From Acanthacorydalis orientalis (lineage: Eukaryota > Arthropoda > Insecta > Megaloptera > Corydalidae), in the NCBI GenBank assembly GCA_034766995.1, contig CM068320.1:24647351-24711350 (forward strand): a DNA stretch of 64,000 nucleotides, in the 5' to 3' direction. A program made the position numbers and the translations under genes. Below, piece after piece: positions 41,911 through 55,844 of the stretch (the stretch's first letter is position 1; every line of letters starts with the position of its first letter). The notes under the pieces are model-generated. The model was given only the letters and a program-made list of their open reading frames with translations. It was not told the DNA's origin and made no database searches.

Positions 41911-42347
41911 ATGTACATTAGTGTACACACACCTACCATTTATAATTTGCAAAAATTCGATTACTCGTATATGGGTTGCTTTTGTAAAGTATAAATGCTT
42001 AATACAATTTTTGCAGAATGAATATAAAATACGATTTAATCACTGTCGTCGATTCAAGGAAACGAAAAAAAAATGTTTAGTCTAATTATACGGTCACATA
42101 TTCATATAGCAGAGACACATGTAAAAACTAGCGCACACTTATTAATACACTCGTAATAAAATAAATACATTAAATTTTTTTTAATCATTTTAAAAAGAAG
42201 TTAGAAAGAAAGATATTTATTTTTTTTGTACTAATTTGAAATAATTCATTTATTTTGATTACCAGGACAAGGCACACATTATAATACCAAATTGTAATAA
42301 ACTCATAACACACTTAAAACTCTTATAACATGGTGCAAAAATTTCGA

Positions 42348-42676
42348 CAGTTTGTCTATAACACGGTTTCCATATAGCATGACTTATGAACCTGGACAAC
42401 CATCAAATTGCACGAATGTTTTCATCATACTGTTTTGGTTGACATAAACATGGAATTCCCTTGTATACTAATAATGCGAAGTCTGTGTGTCGCTGTTCTT
42501 ATTGAAAATTAATTTAATAGAAGGTTCCTTATTCATACATTCAGACACTCCGAGAACACGGTTTCAATATAACACGGAACTCATTATTCCCCTGATTTGT
42601 ATTACTTGTAGGTTTCGTTTAACACGATTTCAATACGACATGGAACGAATTAATCGTGTTATAGGAAGGTTAACTG
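42348..42676. mobile_element. Tigger-like MITE candidate, 329 bp
   Basis: The left end CAGTTTGTCTATAACACGGT and the reverse complement of the right end CAGTTAACCTTCCTATAACA share CAGTT followed by CTATAACACG. TA follows the right end. Between them, variants of AACACGGTTTCAATATAACA recur on both strands. There is no transposase frame. The CAGT start and the TAACACGRTT core resemble Tigger terminal repeats. Confidence 0.45.
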
Positions 42677-42698
42677 TACTAAATAAAACTTGTTTTTG

Positions 42699-42764
<66 letters not shown>

Positions 42765-43636
42765 CACATACATATACACATTATACACACAATTCCACGA
42801 AGAAAAATACTTCTAAGAAACTTATTTTTTCCGAATGAAGTGTTGACATTCACCAAATGTTACTAGAATATTCTTAACTGATAAAGGTGCTTGCTATACA
42901 ATATAGTAATTAATTATAACATGTTGTTGCTATGAAAGAGATGAAATTTTTGAGAATGATTTCATTAATAATAAAAGAATAAAAAAATATTGTATATACA
43001 TTTCTAATAAATAAAAATTGGTAAAATCGTATTTCTTAATTTTACACTTGATCCATTTTATTTTAAATCTGAGCGATAATAAAATGAAACAAATACTAAT
43101 TATAAAGATAATTTATTAAATTAAAAGAAGTTCGCCCCTCTTCAAAAACTGTTTAGTATCGTACTTATGATGAAAATTATGATTGATGTGTATTATGATG
43201 TAATTATGATTGTGAATTTAGCAATTAACATTATTTGAAGATACTGAATAGCCAATGTTTGCAGAAGAATAGGTAACGTGTTAATGAAATACGATGTATA
43301 ATCGTTTTTAATTATTTTTAATATAATGATAAAATATACTACCTGCAGTACATTTATATAAAAAATAATATTGGTAAAAAATAATAAGTATTTTTGCACG
43401 ATTAATGTATATACAGATATCATTATACGCATTAACTAATTTATGCAATTTATAGAACTCAATTTTACAGTAAACATATTTAAGAGATTTCATTATTTTT
43501 CACACATTGGTGGTATATTTAAATTTTAAGTGTTTGCGAGATTGAACGTAAAACACATAAACGTTGACATATTTGTTTTATTACTGATAACAAACCGATA
43601 AAATATTAATTCTACTGACCTCTATGTTTAGTACGC

Positions 43637-43640
<4 letters not shown>

Positions 43641-43711
<71 letters not shown>

Positions 43712-43816
43712 TCTTTGGTTAATAACTGGTCTAAAAAAGCACAAAATGGAAGAAGCAGAATATATATAATTAATTAAAATTAATTATTTTTATTTAATAA
43801 TTTTTTTTGAAAATAA

Positions 43817-43878
<62 letters not shown>

Positions 43879-43879
43879 C
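43641..43879. repeat. Two TA arrays separated by about 110 bp
   Basis: TA tracts at 43641-43709 and 43820-43879, the second interrupted by TATTATA, with AT-rich unique sequence between. Confidence 0.88.
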
Positions 43880-44085
43880 CTTAAACCATTTCCAATAAAG
43901 AAGTCACAAAATGGAATATATGGACAATCTGTGACATCATCTTTGCAAATATTACAAGATAGAAATACATATAAAAGTATAGTTAATGTAAGTGCTTGTA
44001 GAGGTCTTTATTTAAACTGGAATTAAGATGATTGATTACGATAAGTAGAATAACCTGTTATTATCTGTATTATCACGTTTATATG

Positions 44086-44153
<68 letters not shown>

Positions 44154-45396
44154 CCGACTTATTTAATAATTTATATTCATGTGTTAACATATGTTAAGTT
44201 ATAAGTAACAGTAAGAAATACATAAAAGTGTTTATTAAAGTCAATAGTATCATACAATCATATTCTAAACTTAAGATTACATAAAGTAATATATAGTTTA
44301 AATATTTTTAAATATTACTTTTAGAACAGAAATATCACTTTATAGGCATCGAATTAAATCTTTTAGAACAGATTTATTTTTAAACACAATACCGTAATAT
44401 ACTTTTGTGTGATTTTATGTTTTACTACATAAAAATGATGTATTATGAATTTGATTAAAATTTATTTAATTTTTTATTGTTTACGCAGATCTTGACAAAA
44501 CAACGGAATTACAATTATTTCAGTAGTAACATTTTTATATAAAACATGAATAATGAAGAGAAAATACAGTTTATAAACAATACATTCGAATTAACCTACT
44601 GAAATATCTTGGGTACTAGTTTGTTTTAATTGTTTAATATGTCTTGAAATAAAGAATGCAGTATTATAGTAATTATACATAATTATTACGTCACATCATT
44701 AATTAGAATATTATTCTAAATAAGACAAAAGGGTATTGACCTTATATGCTGAAAAATATTTATTTAGTACCACTAACAATGTCTTCATTTATTAATATGC
44801 GCGAGAACACTCGAGAAAACTATAAAATATTCAATACGAGTGTGCATTAACATGTGTTATTAAAGGGACGATAACTTTATAATTAATACGTGAACATATT
44901 TATATTCAGAAATTAATATATAAACATTATAAATGTAATCCTATATGTAGATTGACTCATTTAGTTGATGTTTAATTATGTAATAAACTGTTATGTTTTC
45001 AATTACGGTGTCGTAGTTTTTAATAATTATTAAAAGATTCCATGTATGTTTGTTAAGAACTTTCGATCTGAATACTGATCATCTTGAGGAATATTTATAA
45101 CTGAAGTTACTAATTATTTCAACATGTATTAAAAATTCAATAATTATGTTTTTTTAAAAAAATAGAAAGTTTCACAATGGATTCTAAAATAATGTTAATT
45201 TATAGATAAATATATACCGCTATTTTTTCTACTATACTATACATTATTTATTCGAAAAGTAACACAATAATACTTTTTTAAATCACTGATAATCTAACAT
45301 TCAAAATGAATATAAAAAGTGTACCATACATTACCTACAAGATATGTATACGTGAACATAAATATTATTATAATTGAAGTACATGGCACAAATGTA

Positions 45397-46251
45397 TGAG
45401 GCGTGTTTTTCAAGTAAGGTCTGTTTTGTAATTACCGCTGATTAAATACAAATGATGACACCGCGCATGCGTAATAGCTTCGAGGTTCATGGTTCAGCCA
45501 TTTTCTCACCCTCTGATTCTTGTTTGATGCCACGTGCAAGTGATTTATAATGTGTATAAAAATAAATAATCCCGACAACTGCGAGGTTCGTGCTATGATT
45601 CGGGTTTTGTTAGTAAAAAAAAAAAAAAAAAAAACAATGTTGCTAAAATTCAGAGGCAACTTTGTGAGATTCATTGACCGAGTGTTGAGTGACAATAAGG
45701 ATAGACAATGGTTCGCAGTGACCAGCCCCCTAGTGTGATGAAAGACAATTTGGTGAAAAACTGAACATGAAACTTCAAGAAAATTATCGTTTTTTTTCAA
45801 TTTTCTATAGAATGTATAGAAGTTTCACTGTCAATCATTGATGCCATTGTGACAAAAGCTTGGCTACAAAAAGCTGTTGTCAGATAGGTATCAAAAATGT
45901 TAACCGTTACACACAAGCAGAAAAGTATATTTAGTTAACAAATTGTTGGAACGCTACGAAAATTAAGGATACAACTTTTACCAACGATTAGCACCTAAAG
46001 AAATGGCTTGCATTTCAACGCTTCGAAAATGACGAAAAACTGAAGACAGGTGTTACTAATTGATTCAACAGACAAGCGGTGAATTTCTTCAATACAGAAA
46101 TGGAAGCTTGGTACTATGATACCAAAAATAGGTGGAAGTTAATGGTGACTATGTGGGAAAATAATGTATATATGTATGTATTTTGCCTGTAATAAATCAT
46201 TTTTATCGTTGATTTTTTTCTAATTGACTAACTTACTTTAAAAACGCCTCG
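45397..46251 (+). mobile_element. Second mariner-family element, internally deleted
   Basis: Left end TGAGGCGTGTTTTTCAAGTA and reverse complement of right end CGAGGCGTTTTTAAAGTAAG form an imperfect terminal inverted repeat. TA flanks both sides (45395-45396 and 46252-46253), the mariner target duplication. Inside, plus-strand pieces recall the mariner branch with an N-terminal CEVRAMIRVL (about 45583-45612), then QLCEI and VRSDQPPS in shifted frames, a WVPKMLT-like VSKMLTVTHK (about 45889-45918) and a C-terminal VEVNGDYVGK near 46140. The length of 855 bp is well below 1.3 kb and the catalytic core is missing, so this is a dead, deleted copy. It belongs to another subfamily than the copy at 29033 because the terminal repeats differ. 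Confidence 0.8.
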
Positions 46252-46460
46252 TACCATACAATCGATGTTAAAAATTATTATGCTATTCAATACACACAGA
46301 AGAATGTTCGAATACATAAAGCTCGTTCGCAATAACATCGTCACTAGTTTCAAATGAATTAACTTTCGAACTACTATATTTTTTACATCAACTGTCACAA
46401 TCGACATGGAATAATCCTCTACTTAAGATACAAAATACTTATGGATTTCTAGGAACTTAA

Positions 46461-46526
<66 letters not shown>

Positions 46527-46937
46527 CATTTATGTGCGATTAATATATTTCAGTGATTTTAAAACCTCAGGGAAAGTTAATATTTTACATTTTTTGTTTC
46601 CTTTATTCATCGAACAATAAAGAGTGATATTAGTTACTGTTAGCGATAGAATAAACAAGAAATATATATATATTACAAAGGCAACTTTTTTTATGACAAA
46701 AATAAAAATATAATATATAAATACATTTTATGTTTCCACTAATTGTATAATACTAGGAATTATATCTCTTTGCTTTTTGTAATAAATTTATTATTTACGA
46801 AACATTCTTTCCAAATAACAATTTTGTATTTTTTTTAAAGTATTTAGGACATAAATTATATTTTTTTCGAAAAAATACGATCAATATTTGCGTGTGTGAA
46901 ATGAAATGCTGAATTAATAATGAATACTACTTCAAAG

Positions 46938-46982
<45 letters not shown>

Positions 46983-47128
46983 ATTATCTTTTGCATAATT
47001 AAATGTATTATATATTTGTATATTCGATAATGTAAATTATTAATCAGGGGATTTTAAAATGTCCTGATTATAAATTTAATAAACATATGAAAACATCATA
47101 CTTCATTTTTAAGTTTTATTTACATACA

Positions 47129-47172
<44 letters not shown>

Positions 47173-47697
47173 TATAGTTAAAATTATTATATATTGATTA
47201 CTGTAAAAGAATTACAGAAAAGCGTATGAAACGGAAATGGGAAGTCCAGTGCTCAACGTCCGCAGAATAAATTGTTTAATAATAGATTCAAACAAGTATA
47301 AAATAATAATAAGAAAATCGGTACAATGGCAGGTAATTTTTTTCGATAAAAAAATCGAAGTTTTTAGTAATAATTATTCATAGTTTTAAATTAATCAAAC
47401 TGAATAATTATTATTTACACTACAAAAGTATCAACATTCTTCTTTATTAAATAAATTTGATGGGCATTGACCTCTTCAAAGAAATATTAACAATAATAAA
47501 AACATTACATTCACCTCCATATTAAACATATAGTTTCTTCGAGCCAAATAATTAACAGTAAAAAGTTTGCGTTAACTAAAATAATCTAAATACGATTTGT
47601 CAATATTGTACACATAATATTAAATATTGACCCTAATATGAATATGTGTGAATACATATCATAGTTATATCATCAGAGCATTTCATTGTTGGAATAA

Positions 47698-47700
<3 letters not shown>

Positions 47701-47766
<66 letters not shown>
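47701..47766. repeat. (AT)n array
   Basis: 66 bases of AT dinucleotide. Confidence 0.92.
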
Positions 47767-47770
<4 letters not shown>

Positions 47771-48414
47771 TATAATTAAAAGATATGTTTCATTCAAAAG
47801 TTGTTCTTAATAGATAATTAGTACATTTAAAATGATAGCTAAATAACGCCATTCATTATTTTCATAAATGTATTCATTCATTCTTTAATTCTCGTTTATT
47901 CGAAAATAAATACACACAATTCTAATAATTATTTTCATTATACGATTCAACAGAAATTTTGTTAGAAATATAATCTAAAGAAACTTTCTACAAGAGGGGT
48001 TTACTGAAAAACAATGGAACTGAAACCTTTCAGCAAAAAAGTGTGTAACAATTTAATTTTGATTTTCAAGAAAATTAACACTATACACTCGTTATAACAA
48101 GTGTATGAAAATAATAAAGAAACTATTTTTACTTATTATATAACGTGATTTTTTACATAGATTTAGATTCGTTCTCAAACATATAGATTAATTATACTGA
48201 TAAATACAGAGTTTATATTAATAAGGGTGTTGGTTAATGTAATGAAATTAATCAATATATCGGAAAAAGCATAAAAAACTAAAACCCACTTGTAGATAAA
48301 TGTATACTTGAGCATTAAAAATATATACATAGGGATTGTTGTAATTATTCCCTTAAGGTTACACATCTGTTTAGCATACAATTATTAATGTTTATTATTT
48401 TCATATAATAATTT

Positions 48415-48456
<42 letters not shown>

Positions 48457-50286
48457 TTAAACAAGTTTCGATTATATCAACGAAATTTTAATTTCTAAAC
48501 CATAAAAATGTTACTCATATCCTCAAGTTGGTTAATTAGATAATATTAACTAATGAGTTTATTTTTACATTTATAATTAAGTGTAATCAGTATTTACAGT
48601 GTAACCTTGAAACATTGTGTGTTCATGTAAGTACTATATTATGTTGATAAATAGTTAGTATGCCATACATACATATGACTTACTAACAAAATTATTGCCA
48701 ATGTTCAGATGATGTAAATCATTCTCTACTATAATTCAATCGAAGTATACCTTACAAATTAATGACTTTTTTTATAATAAAGAGTAAAAAATATTTTATA
48801 TGATTTTTCTTCGCTCTGTTTTGCGCAACTGAAATAATTTAAGTGTATTTTAAAAGTGTTATATCAATCTAAGATTTAAATATCCATAATTCAGTAAGAA
48901 TCGAAAGGTGAATCCATGTAGTGTTTCTAATTGAAAATAATATAAGAAACAGGACGGAATTCACACATAATACTATTAAAATATAAAGGAATATATTCAT
49001 ACATACTTTTAATATGATGTTTCATGATAAAATGTGTTATAATGAAATGTATTATAATTATATTCTGAATGACGTATTTATGGTAAATTTAAATAATATT
49101 TTGCAATATTTATATTTAATCTTTCCTTACATTATTTTTGCAAGTTGGAGGAAACATATATTTAATATTATTTGATACTGTTCTAAGACACGTGCTAGTT
49201 ACTGTCGAGTATAAAGTTCTCATCAAATCAATTATTTTTTTTTTAAATCATATTATTTTTGTTCGAAAATTTATATTTTTAATATGAGAAATAATTTTCG
49301 ATAAATTTCATGAATAATATTTTATTACTTTTATACTAATTTTCATATATTAAAAATATTTCTAACGCATATAACAAAATATTTTGTACCATCTTGTTTA
49401 AAAATCCGTTTATTGCAATTTATATTCGCGGATTAAGCATGCAACATTATTTTATTTGTGTTCTAAGGTCTGTGCTCACGGTCAACCACATATGATGTCA
49501 TCACTACGACCTATAGCCAAAACTACATTGCTTATAATTTGTCACAACCATTCAAACACTTGTACACATATGCACATCACATGCGAAATACAAACAGGTT
49601 ATCATTTAAAGATATGAATGTACGAATGCGCATTAAATGTTAAAAAATAAGTTTCAATTTTTAAAACTTCAAATATAATAACAGTTTTTAACAAGTACAC
49701 ATCCATGAATTTAAAATCAGAAGACAAGATTGACTTATTTAATTTTAATGTTACGTTTTTAAGAAACATTTTTCATTAAAACGAAACAATATCTTTATTT
49801 GATACGAAAAATAAACATTTTTCCACTATTTTAATTCTACGTATACTTAATCATTTATAGATTATGAACTTATAAAACATACGTTTACAAACAGTTCAAT
49901 TTTACAGTAAATTGTTCATAAAAAGTGGGTCATGAGGTTCATTGTCCACTTTATTACCAACATTTTACTAAATATTTGAAATTGAATATCATGATGTATA
50001 AACAGAAATGTTCTTAAGACTTAATACAATGTTAAAAAAGATTTGACAACTCTCCCATAACAAAAAATTAATACTGCTTTATTATATATGAAAAAAGTAG
50101 CATGTCAATTAAAACATGAATACACTTATACTTTTACATATTTTCTTAAAGCATTTGTTTAATTATAAACGTTAGTAATTTGTAAATATTAATTTCAGCA
50201 TTATATTTTATTACTCATTAAGTCAAAATATAAAAAGAAATTAAATTTATCGAACATGAATTATCACACACAAATTCAACATTAGC

Positions 50287-50288
<2 letters not shown>

Positions 50289-50352
<64 letters not shown>
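50289..50352. repeat. (TA)n array
   Basis: About 64 bases of TA. Confidence 0.92.
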
Positions 50353-50354
<2 letters not shown>

Positions 50355-51229
50355 ACTAAGTCAAAAATAGGTTTCAACATGAACTACAATGAAACGAAAA
50401 TAATGTTTATCAATTTGTCTGTCCGAACAAAACAGAAATGAAATGAACAAACGAAGAAGTTGCCAAGATTATACATTTGGATTCATTTATTATGAAGTGT
50501 AAATAAATTATTCATCGATAAATTTAATAGAAAAGTAAAATTGGAATAGAATCCAATTGGACGAAAAGTCAAAATACTTAAATCGAAAATGTCATTTTCC
50601 GAAAAGTATTTGATCAAAGTATTCTATACATTTTGGCCTAATGGATGACAAACATGAACTCACATTGAAAATATAAATGTTGGGAATAACAAAAGTAGAA
50701 TGAATATTAAAATAAACAAAAGTTATAGATATATAACATTAAAAATATATGTGGCTGGAAAGCAAACTGTGGGAGAGCACATTTAAGCCGAGAAGATAAA
50801 CAATGTGCAGCAAAAAATTATTAACTGAGCGTCAAAATAAACAAAAAGATTTAAAAGAATAAAATTAAAAAAATGACTTTATACATATCTTAAAAAAATG
50901 TATAGGATTTTTTTTGAAAAGAACGGAGCTTGTGATTAATCAAATCCGAAGAATTTGAAAGAAGGCCTTTACTAAGTAGTGGTTCGTTAAGGGCTAAAAT
51001 GTTAATTTTATTAAATATTAATTCTTTTATACACATTTAACATCAAATTTAACATAAAAATTTTACACGATTTTTATTATAATTTTAAATTTATTTCATG
51101 GTTAACTAAAATCGATGACTAATCCTTTTCTTGTTAATTTTGTCATATGAACAACAAGAAAGAAATAATACATCTGCAAATATTTTTTCATTGTATTATT
51201 TTCACAAAACCATTTTCACAGAAAATCTG

Positions 51230-51289
<60 letters not shown>

Positions 51290-52566
51290 GTATGAATAAA
51301 ATATACAGAATTGATATTTTAATTGTCATGACATACAATAAAATTCATTTTGTAACCTTGTATTTTCATAATACAAGTATAAAACATAAATACACAATTG
51401 ATGTTTATTTATATAAATTATACACGTAGTTTCATTTGATTTTTTTAAAAAAAATACTTACATTATGAATTGTAATGCCAATGAAATAAAATCGTATAGT
51501 CAATTAATACTTTTCTTTTATAAGGAAAATATCTTTTAAGTTACAACATTGACATAAATCTGCATACTTTGAAGTAATATAAAACATTAATGATGTTCAT
51601 TTATAATTTAGATAATTTTTGGTATTTATATTTACGGGTAAAAAATATAACCCAGTTGTAATTGTACATTACTCATGTCGTTATTATAAGCAGATTAATG
51701 ATAATACCGAAATGAAAAATATTAGTTTCAAAATTCAGAAATAATGCAAATTATTCCTAACATTATAAGTTTTAAATTTATATCAAATAACTACGGATTT
51801 TTTGTGTAAAAAAATAAAACCAAAAAATATAAATACATTGCCAAAATATAACTTCGAAAGAATGTTATAACTAAAAATACATTTTTAAAATTATTTGCTC
51901 TTCATAAAAAACACTAATTTACTGCGATAAATTACCTTTTAATGACTCAATATCATTGTTACATAAGTATAATTAATAAACTCTAAAATTAAATAAATGT
52001 TGATTATCAAATTGAATATTATATATATATATATATATATATAAACAACCCTTTCTTTTACTACAAGATCAAACTTGTATTTTATAAAATGAGATAAAAA
52101 TGTATGCCGGTGTTCGATGTAAGTGGATGTACCAGTTTACATATTTTTTTGATGTTAATAATCAGGTAAAAGCATATACGACGAATGGCTTCACTGTTTT
52201 ACAATTAAGTATAAAAACACTTTTGGAGCATATAAGTAGAAAAACATAAATTATTGTTGCGATGTCGCCTATTGACTGCCAATACGCAATGTTTACAATA
52301 CATATAAACAGTAGAGGTCTCAATATGTGCTACCTTTACATCTACATCATATGAGATGAAAATAACTACTGACGCAATTTACGAATTACATCACCGGAAC
52401 AAAATACAACAGAGGTTTTAAACTTATTTATATAAATATGATAATTATTATTTAGTAATTATTTTCAAAGATCATCTTCAAAAATTATTTGATTAAAAAT
52501 AACATTATAAAAAATATTCACTATATGGACCATCGAATTTGTTTCTGATTATGGATAGTTTTTAAT

Positions 52567-52633
<67 letters not shown>

Positions 52634-54172
52634 TGTGCGTGGACGCAGGGTTGTAATGAGTATTAACTGAATGTGTTATCTCTTTAGTATGCATTTCTAA
52701 ATACGTATAAAACATATGGCCTAATTATGTGCGTGTGTTTATCTAACTACTTCATTAAAATTCATATGCATACTAATAAGCCATTTTTTCATGTTTTAAA
52801 TGAACATAGTTGATATATAAAAATTAATAACATTAAATGTACTTTTAAGGATAAATGCACCTTATAATTTATTAGTTTATGATTTAATTTACTTATAAAT
52901 TCTGTTAATTTACTTGAATTACACAACTGAATTTTATGTCTAAAATGTTTATATACTATATTTAAAAAAATATCATCAATGTATTGAATTGTACTTTTAT
53001 ATCATTAAATTATTATATAAATAATGCTACAAATAAACAGTAATATTAAATAGGTCAGAATTCTTTTAAAAATAACATCAAACAGTAATATTTCTATTAA
53101 CACGCAATCATTATATATATAGAGAAATAATTTAGCGCACACTTGTATTAAAACATAAATGTAAAAAACACCTACATTAATTTAAAATATTAATATACAT
53201 CTCTTATTTAATAGAATTAATTCTCAACCAGAGTTCAATACAAATAAAATATTTTGTAATATTAATAAATTGCAAATATTAAAAGGAAATATTTTATCAT
53301 TTAAGCTAATGTTTCTTAAATAATGCTCCGCGGGATACAGACGTCTCTTGAAACGAAAGTATATATGTCTTATCAAAAAACAGAGAAAATATTTAACAAT
53401 CCAAGATTATGAGAAATTATACTATAACATTTCCTAGAAAGAAATACTAAATTATTAATTTCGTATATTATCTAAAACTACTATTGAGTTTCATAATCAT
53501 TAAAAATTAAAATGCGGCCCTCTTGACTTTATGCATTATTATTCGATGCGTTTATAAATAAATACAAATGAAATTAGTTTTTATGAATATTGTTGATTCT
53601 TAAAAACTCTAAAATGTAAAGGCTATTACTTTCTACCACAGACGAATAGTAAATGCTTTATATTTTGAAAATAAATAAAAATCAATTTCGTCTTTTCAAG
53701 TAAATGATACATAATTCAATTCAAACAAAAAGGTAAGCCACCTTAATAACCCTTGATCAGTTTGAATTAGTAATACTTTAAATAGGCATAGACCGTCCTT
53801 TGACCGCATGATGAGTCAGATCTATAATTGATAAAAATAAATGTCTATTACAGTTAATGCAAGGAATGTGATTCTCATTTACTTAAGGGTGATTATAACA
53901 ATATGTACTTCGAAATTTTCATTAAACAATATCTATTATACCAATATAAAATGCAAATAACTGATACAAGAGATTAGTTCTCTGATAGTGTTCTTTGCAG
54001 TTGAATTGTACATAATAAATTTAATTTAAACTCAAAATATATTAGATATCAAACTATCAGTTTGTTATTGATGTGTGTATGTATATATACATACAGAGAT
54101 TATAAAAAATAGTTCTCATTGGAAACATTACGTAAACATTATTTGTAATAATGATAATAATTATTACTATTA

Positions 54173-54316
54173 CATATTACTCTTACAAATATTAAGAAAT
54201 GAGCGAGTACCATAATGCAAGAGAAGGTCACCGATTGCCATTGCACATATCAGGGAAAGATTCAAAGCGATACCTGAAATAGCAATTCCTACCTTTTCTT
54301 GCCTTGTATATATTTC
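54173..54316 (-). other. GC-richer island with a 48-codon hydrophobic open frame
   Basis: Within very AT-rich DNA, about 54195-54300 is clearly richer in GC. On the minus strand 48 codons are open; the middle reads GIALNLSLICAMAIGDLLLH, which would be a transmembrane-like helix. There is no ATG at its start and no clear pair of splice sites. On the plus strand a 27-codon frame (54199-54282) starts MSEYHNAREGHRLPLHISGK. It could be an exon of an unknown gene, a conserved non-coding element or a transposon scrap. Confidence 0.3.
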
Positions 54317-54424
54317 TCAATATCTGCAATTAAGGAAAATATATAGTATTTATGATAATATTAATAATTCTTTTTAACGATAATATTAATGTAATATTTT
54401 CTGTAAGAACATATTATTTATTTA

Positions 54425-54460
<36 letters not shown>

Positions 54461-55641
54461 ACAAGCTGATTTTTATGTAATAACGAGTACTACAGTCGAT
54501 CAGCGAGAAAATAGTGGGACATTTAAATAATAATTAAATAAGATTTCTAAAAAAATATGTATACGAATGGCGATATTTCTAAAATGTGATTTTCTCATAT
54601 GCAACAAACATGTGTTTGAACGTAACAATTAATGAATAAGCAATAAGCTTTCTTCATTTTGTTGTTATGCGAACATCTATATAATTAAAAAGAGAATATG
54701 TGGTCAACAATCAAACAAGGGAAAAATATCAATTATAATTTGGGATTATGTCAAATATGGGTTGAAAAATGTACTGATATTATAATGAATAAGATAATAT
54801 ACTTTTCTGTAAACTATAAAAGTGATTCAAAGGTACAATTCTTCAATTAGAAACAGGATTTAAAGAAGGCATTCATTAGAGAACTACATAATCGGAAATG
54901 ATTAAAGATCTCATTATGTCGATAAGAACTTTATTTGAAAATTTGTGAACTGAGATGAATAATTGGACGAAGAAAGTAATTTTTACAGTAAAAATAAGAA
55001 TTAAGAAATATCGGGAAGTAAATTTCTTGTTAATAAAAACAAACGAATATATATATCAATTATAAATTATATATAAGTAAAAATATGCACTTATATATGC
55101 CATAGTAGTTGCAGCGCCACTTTCCATTATGTAAAAGTGAACATATTTCCTGGTTGAAAGACCTGCCTATTATTATAGATTATTTCACTGCGCGTTTTCT
55201 GTAGTTTATGTGAAAGTATCAAGGTGTAGTTTCCTAACAACTCAGCTGGAAAAGTTTTTAATCCGTTTATTAATCAACGACAGATTAATAATTATACTGT
55301 TTTTTTTATTTTATACTATTATTAAAATATTACTAGAATTATATTTCTTGCCTAGGGCAATATAAATATTTCTTTACATCATCAAAAAAATAAATGGCAT
55401 ATAAATTTAGTAAATTTATAAATAATTCTTATTTCCAACCAAAAATTGATTATGAATACAATAATCTACTATTATATTTTATGGGTTACTGAATAATTTG
55501 TTCATTTAATCAATTCTTTCACAAAATCAGTTTTGAAAAAGAATAAAGATACGTTTTCTTTTTTAACATAGTTTTGAGTGCTACAAATATCGCCAAAAAT
55601 TCATAACATAGAACGTTACACAGATTAATTATTTTATAATT

Positions 55642-55673
<32 letters not shown>

Positions 55674-55696
55674 TAGAGTATATACATATATGGAGT

Positions 55697-55740
55697 TTTA
55701 AAAGGAAATACTGAAAATAAGTGAATCTATATAAAGTAAT

Positions 55741-55801
<61 letters not shown>

Positions 55802-55844
55802 ACTTTGTATATAGATTCACTTATTTTCAGTATTTCCTTTTAAA
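55697..55844. repeat. 36-bp perfect inverted repeat around a TA array
   Basis: Left arm 55697-55732 and right arm 55809-55844 are exact reverse complements (outer end TTTAAAAGGAAATACTGAAA). The 76-base spacer is mostly (TA)n (55746-55797), itself self-complementary, so the entire 148 bases could fold into one long hairpin. Confidence 0.92.

Noticed and set aside
53795..53825. TGAGTCA (AP-1 type) next to TTGACCGCATG
   Set aside because: A seven-base match is expected by chance in a window of this size.
55105..55125. AAGTGGCGCTGC on the minus strand, similar to insect CTCF motifs
   Set aside because: One short match in 64 kb without chromatin or conservation data; too weak to call an insulator.
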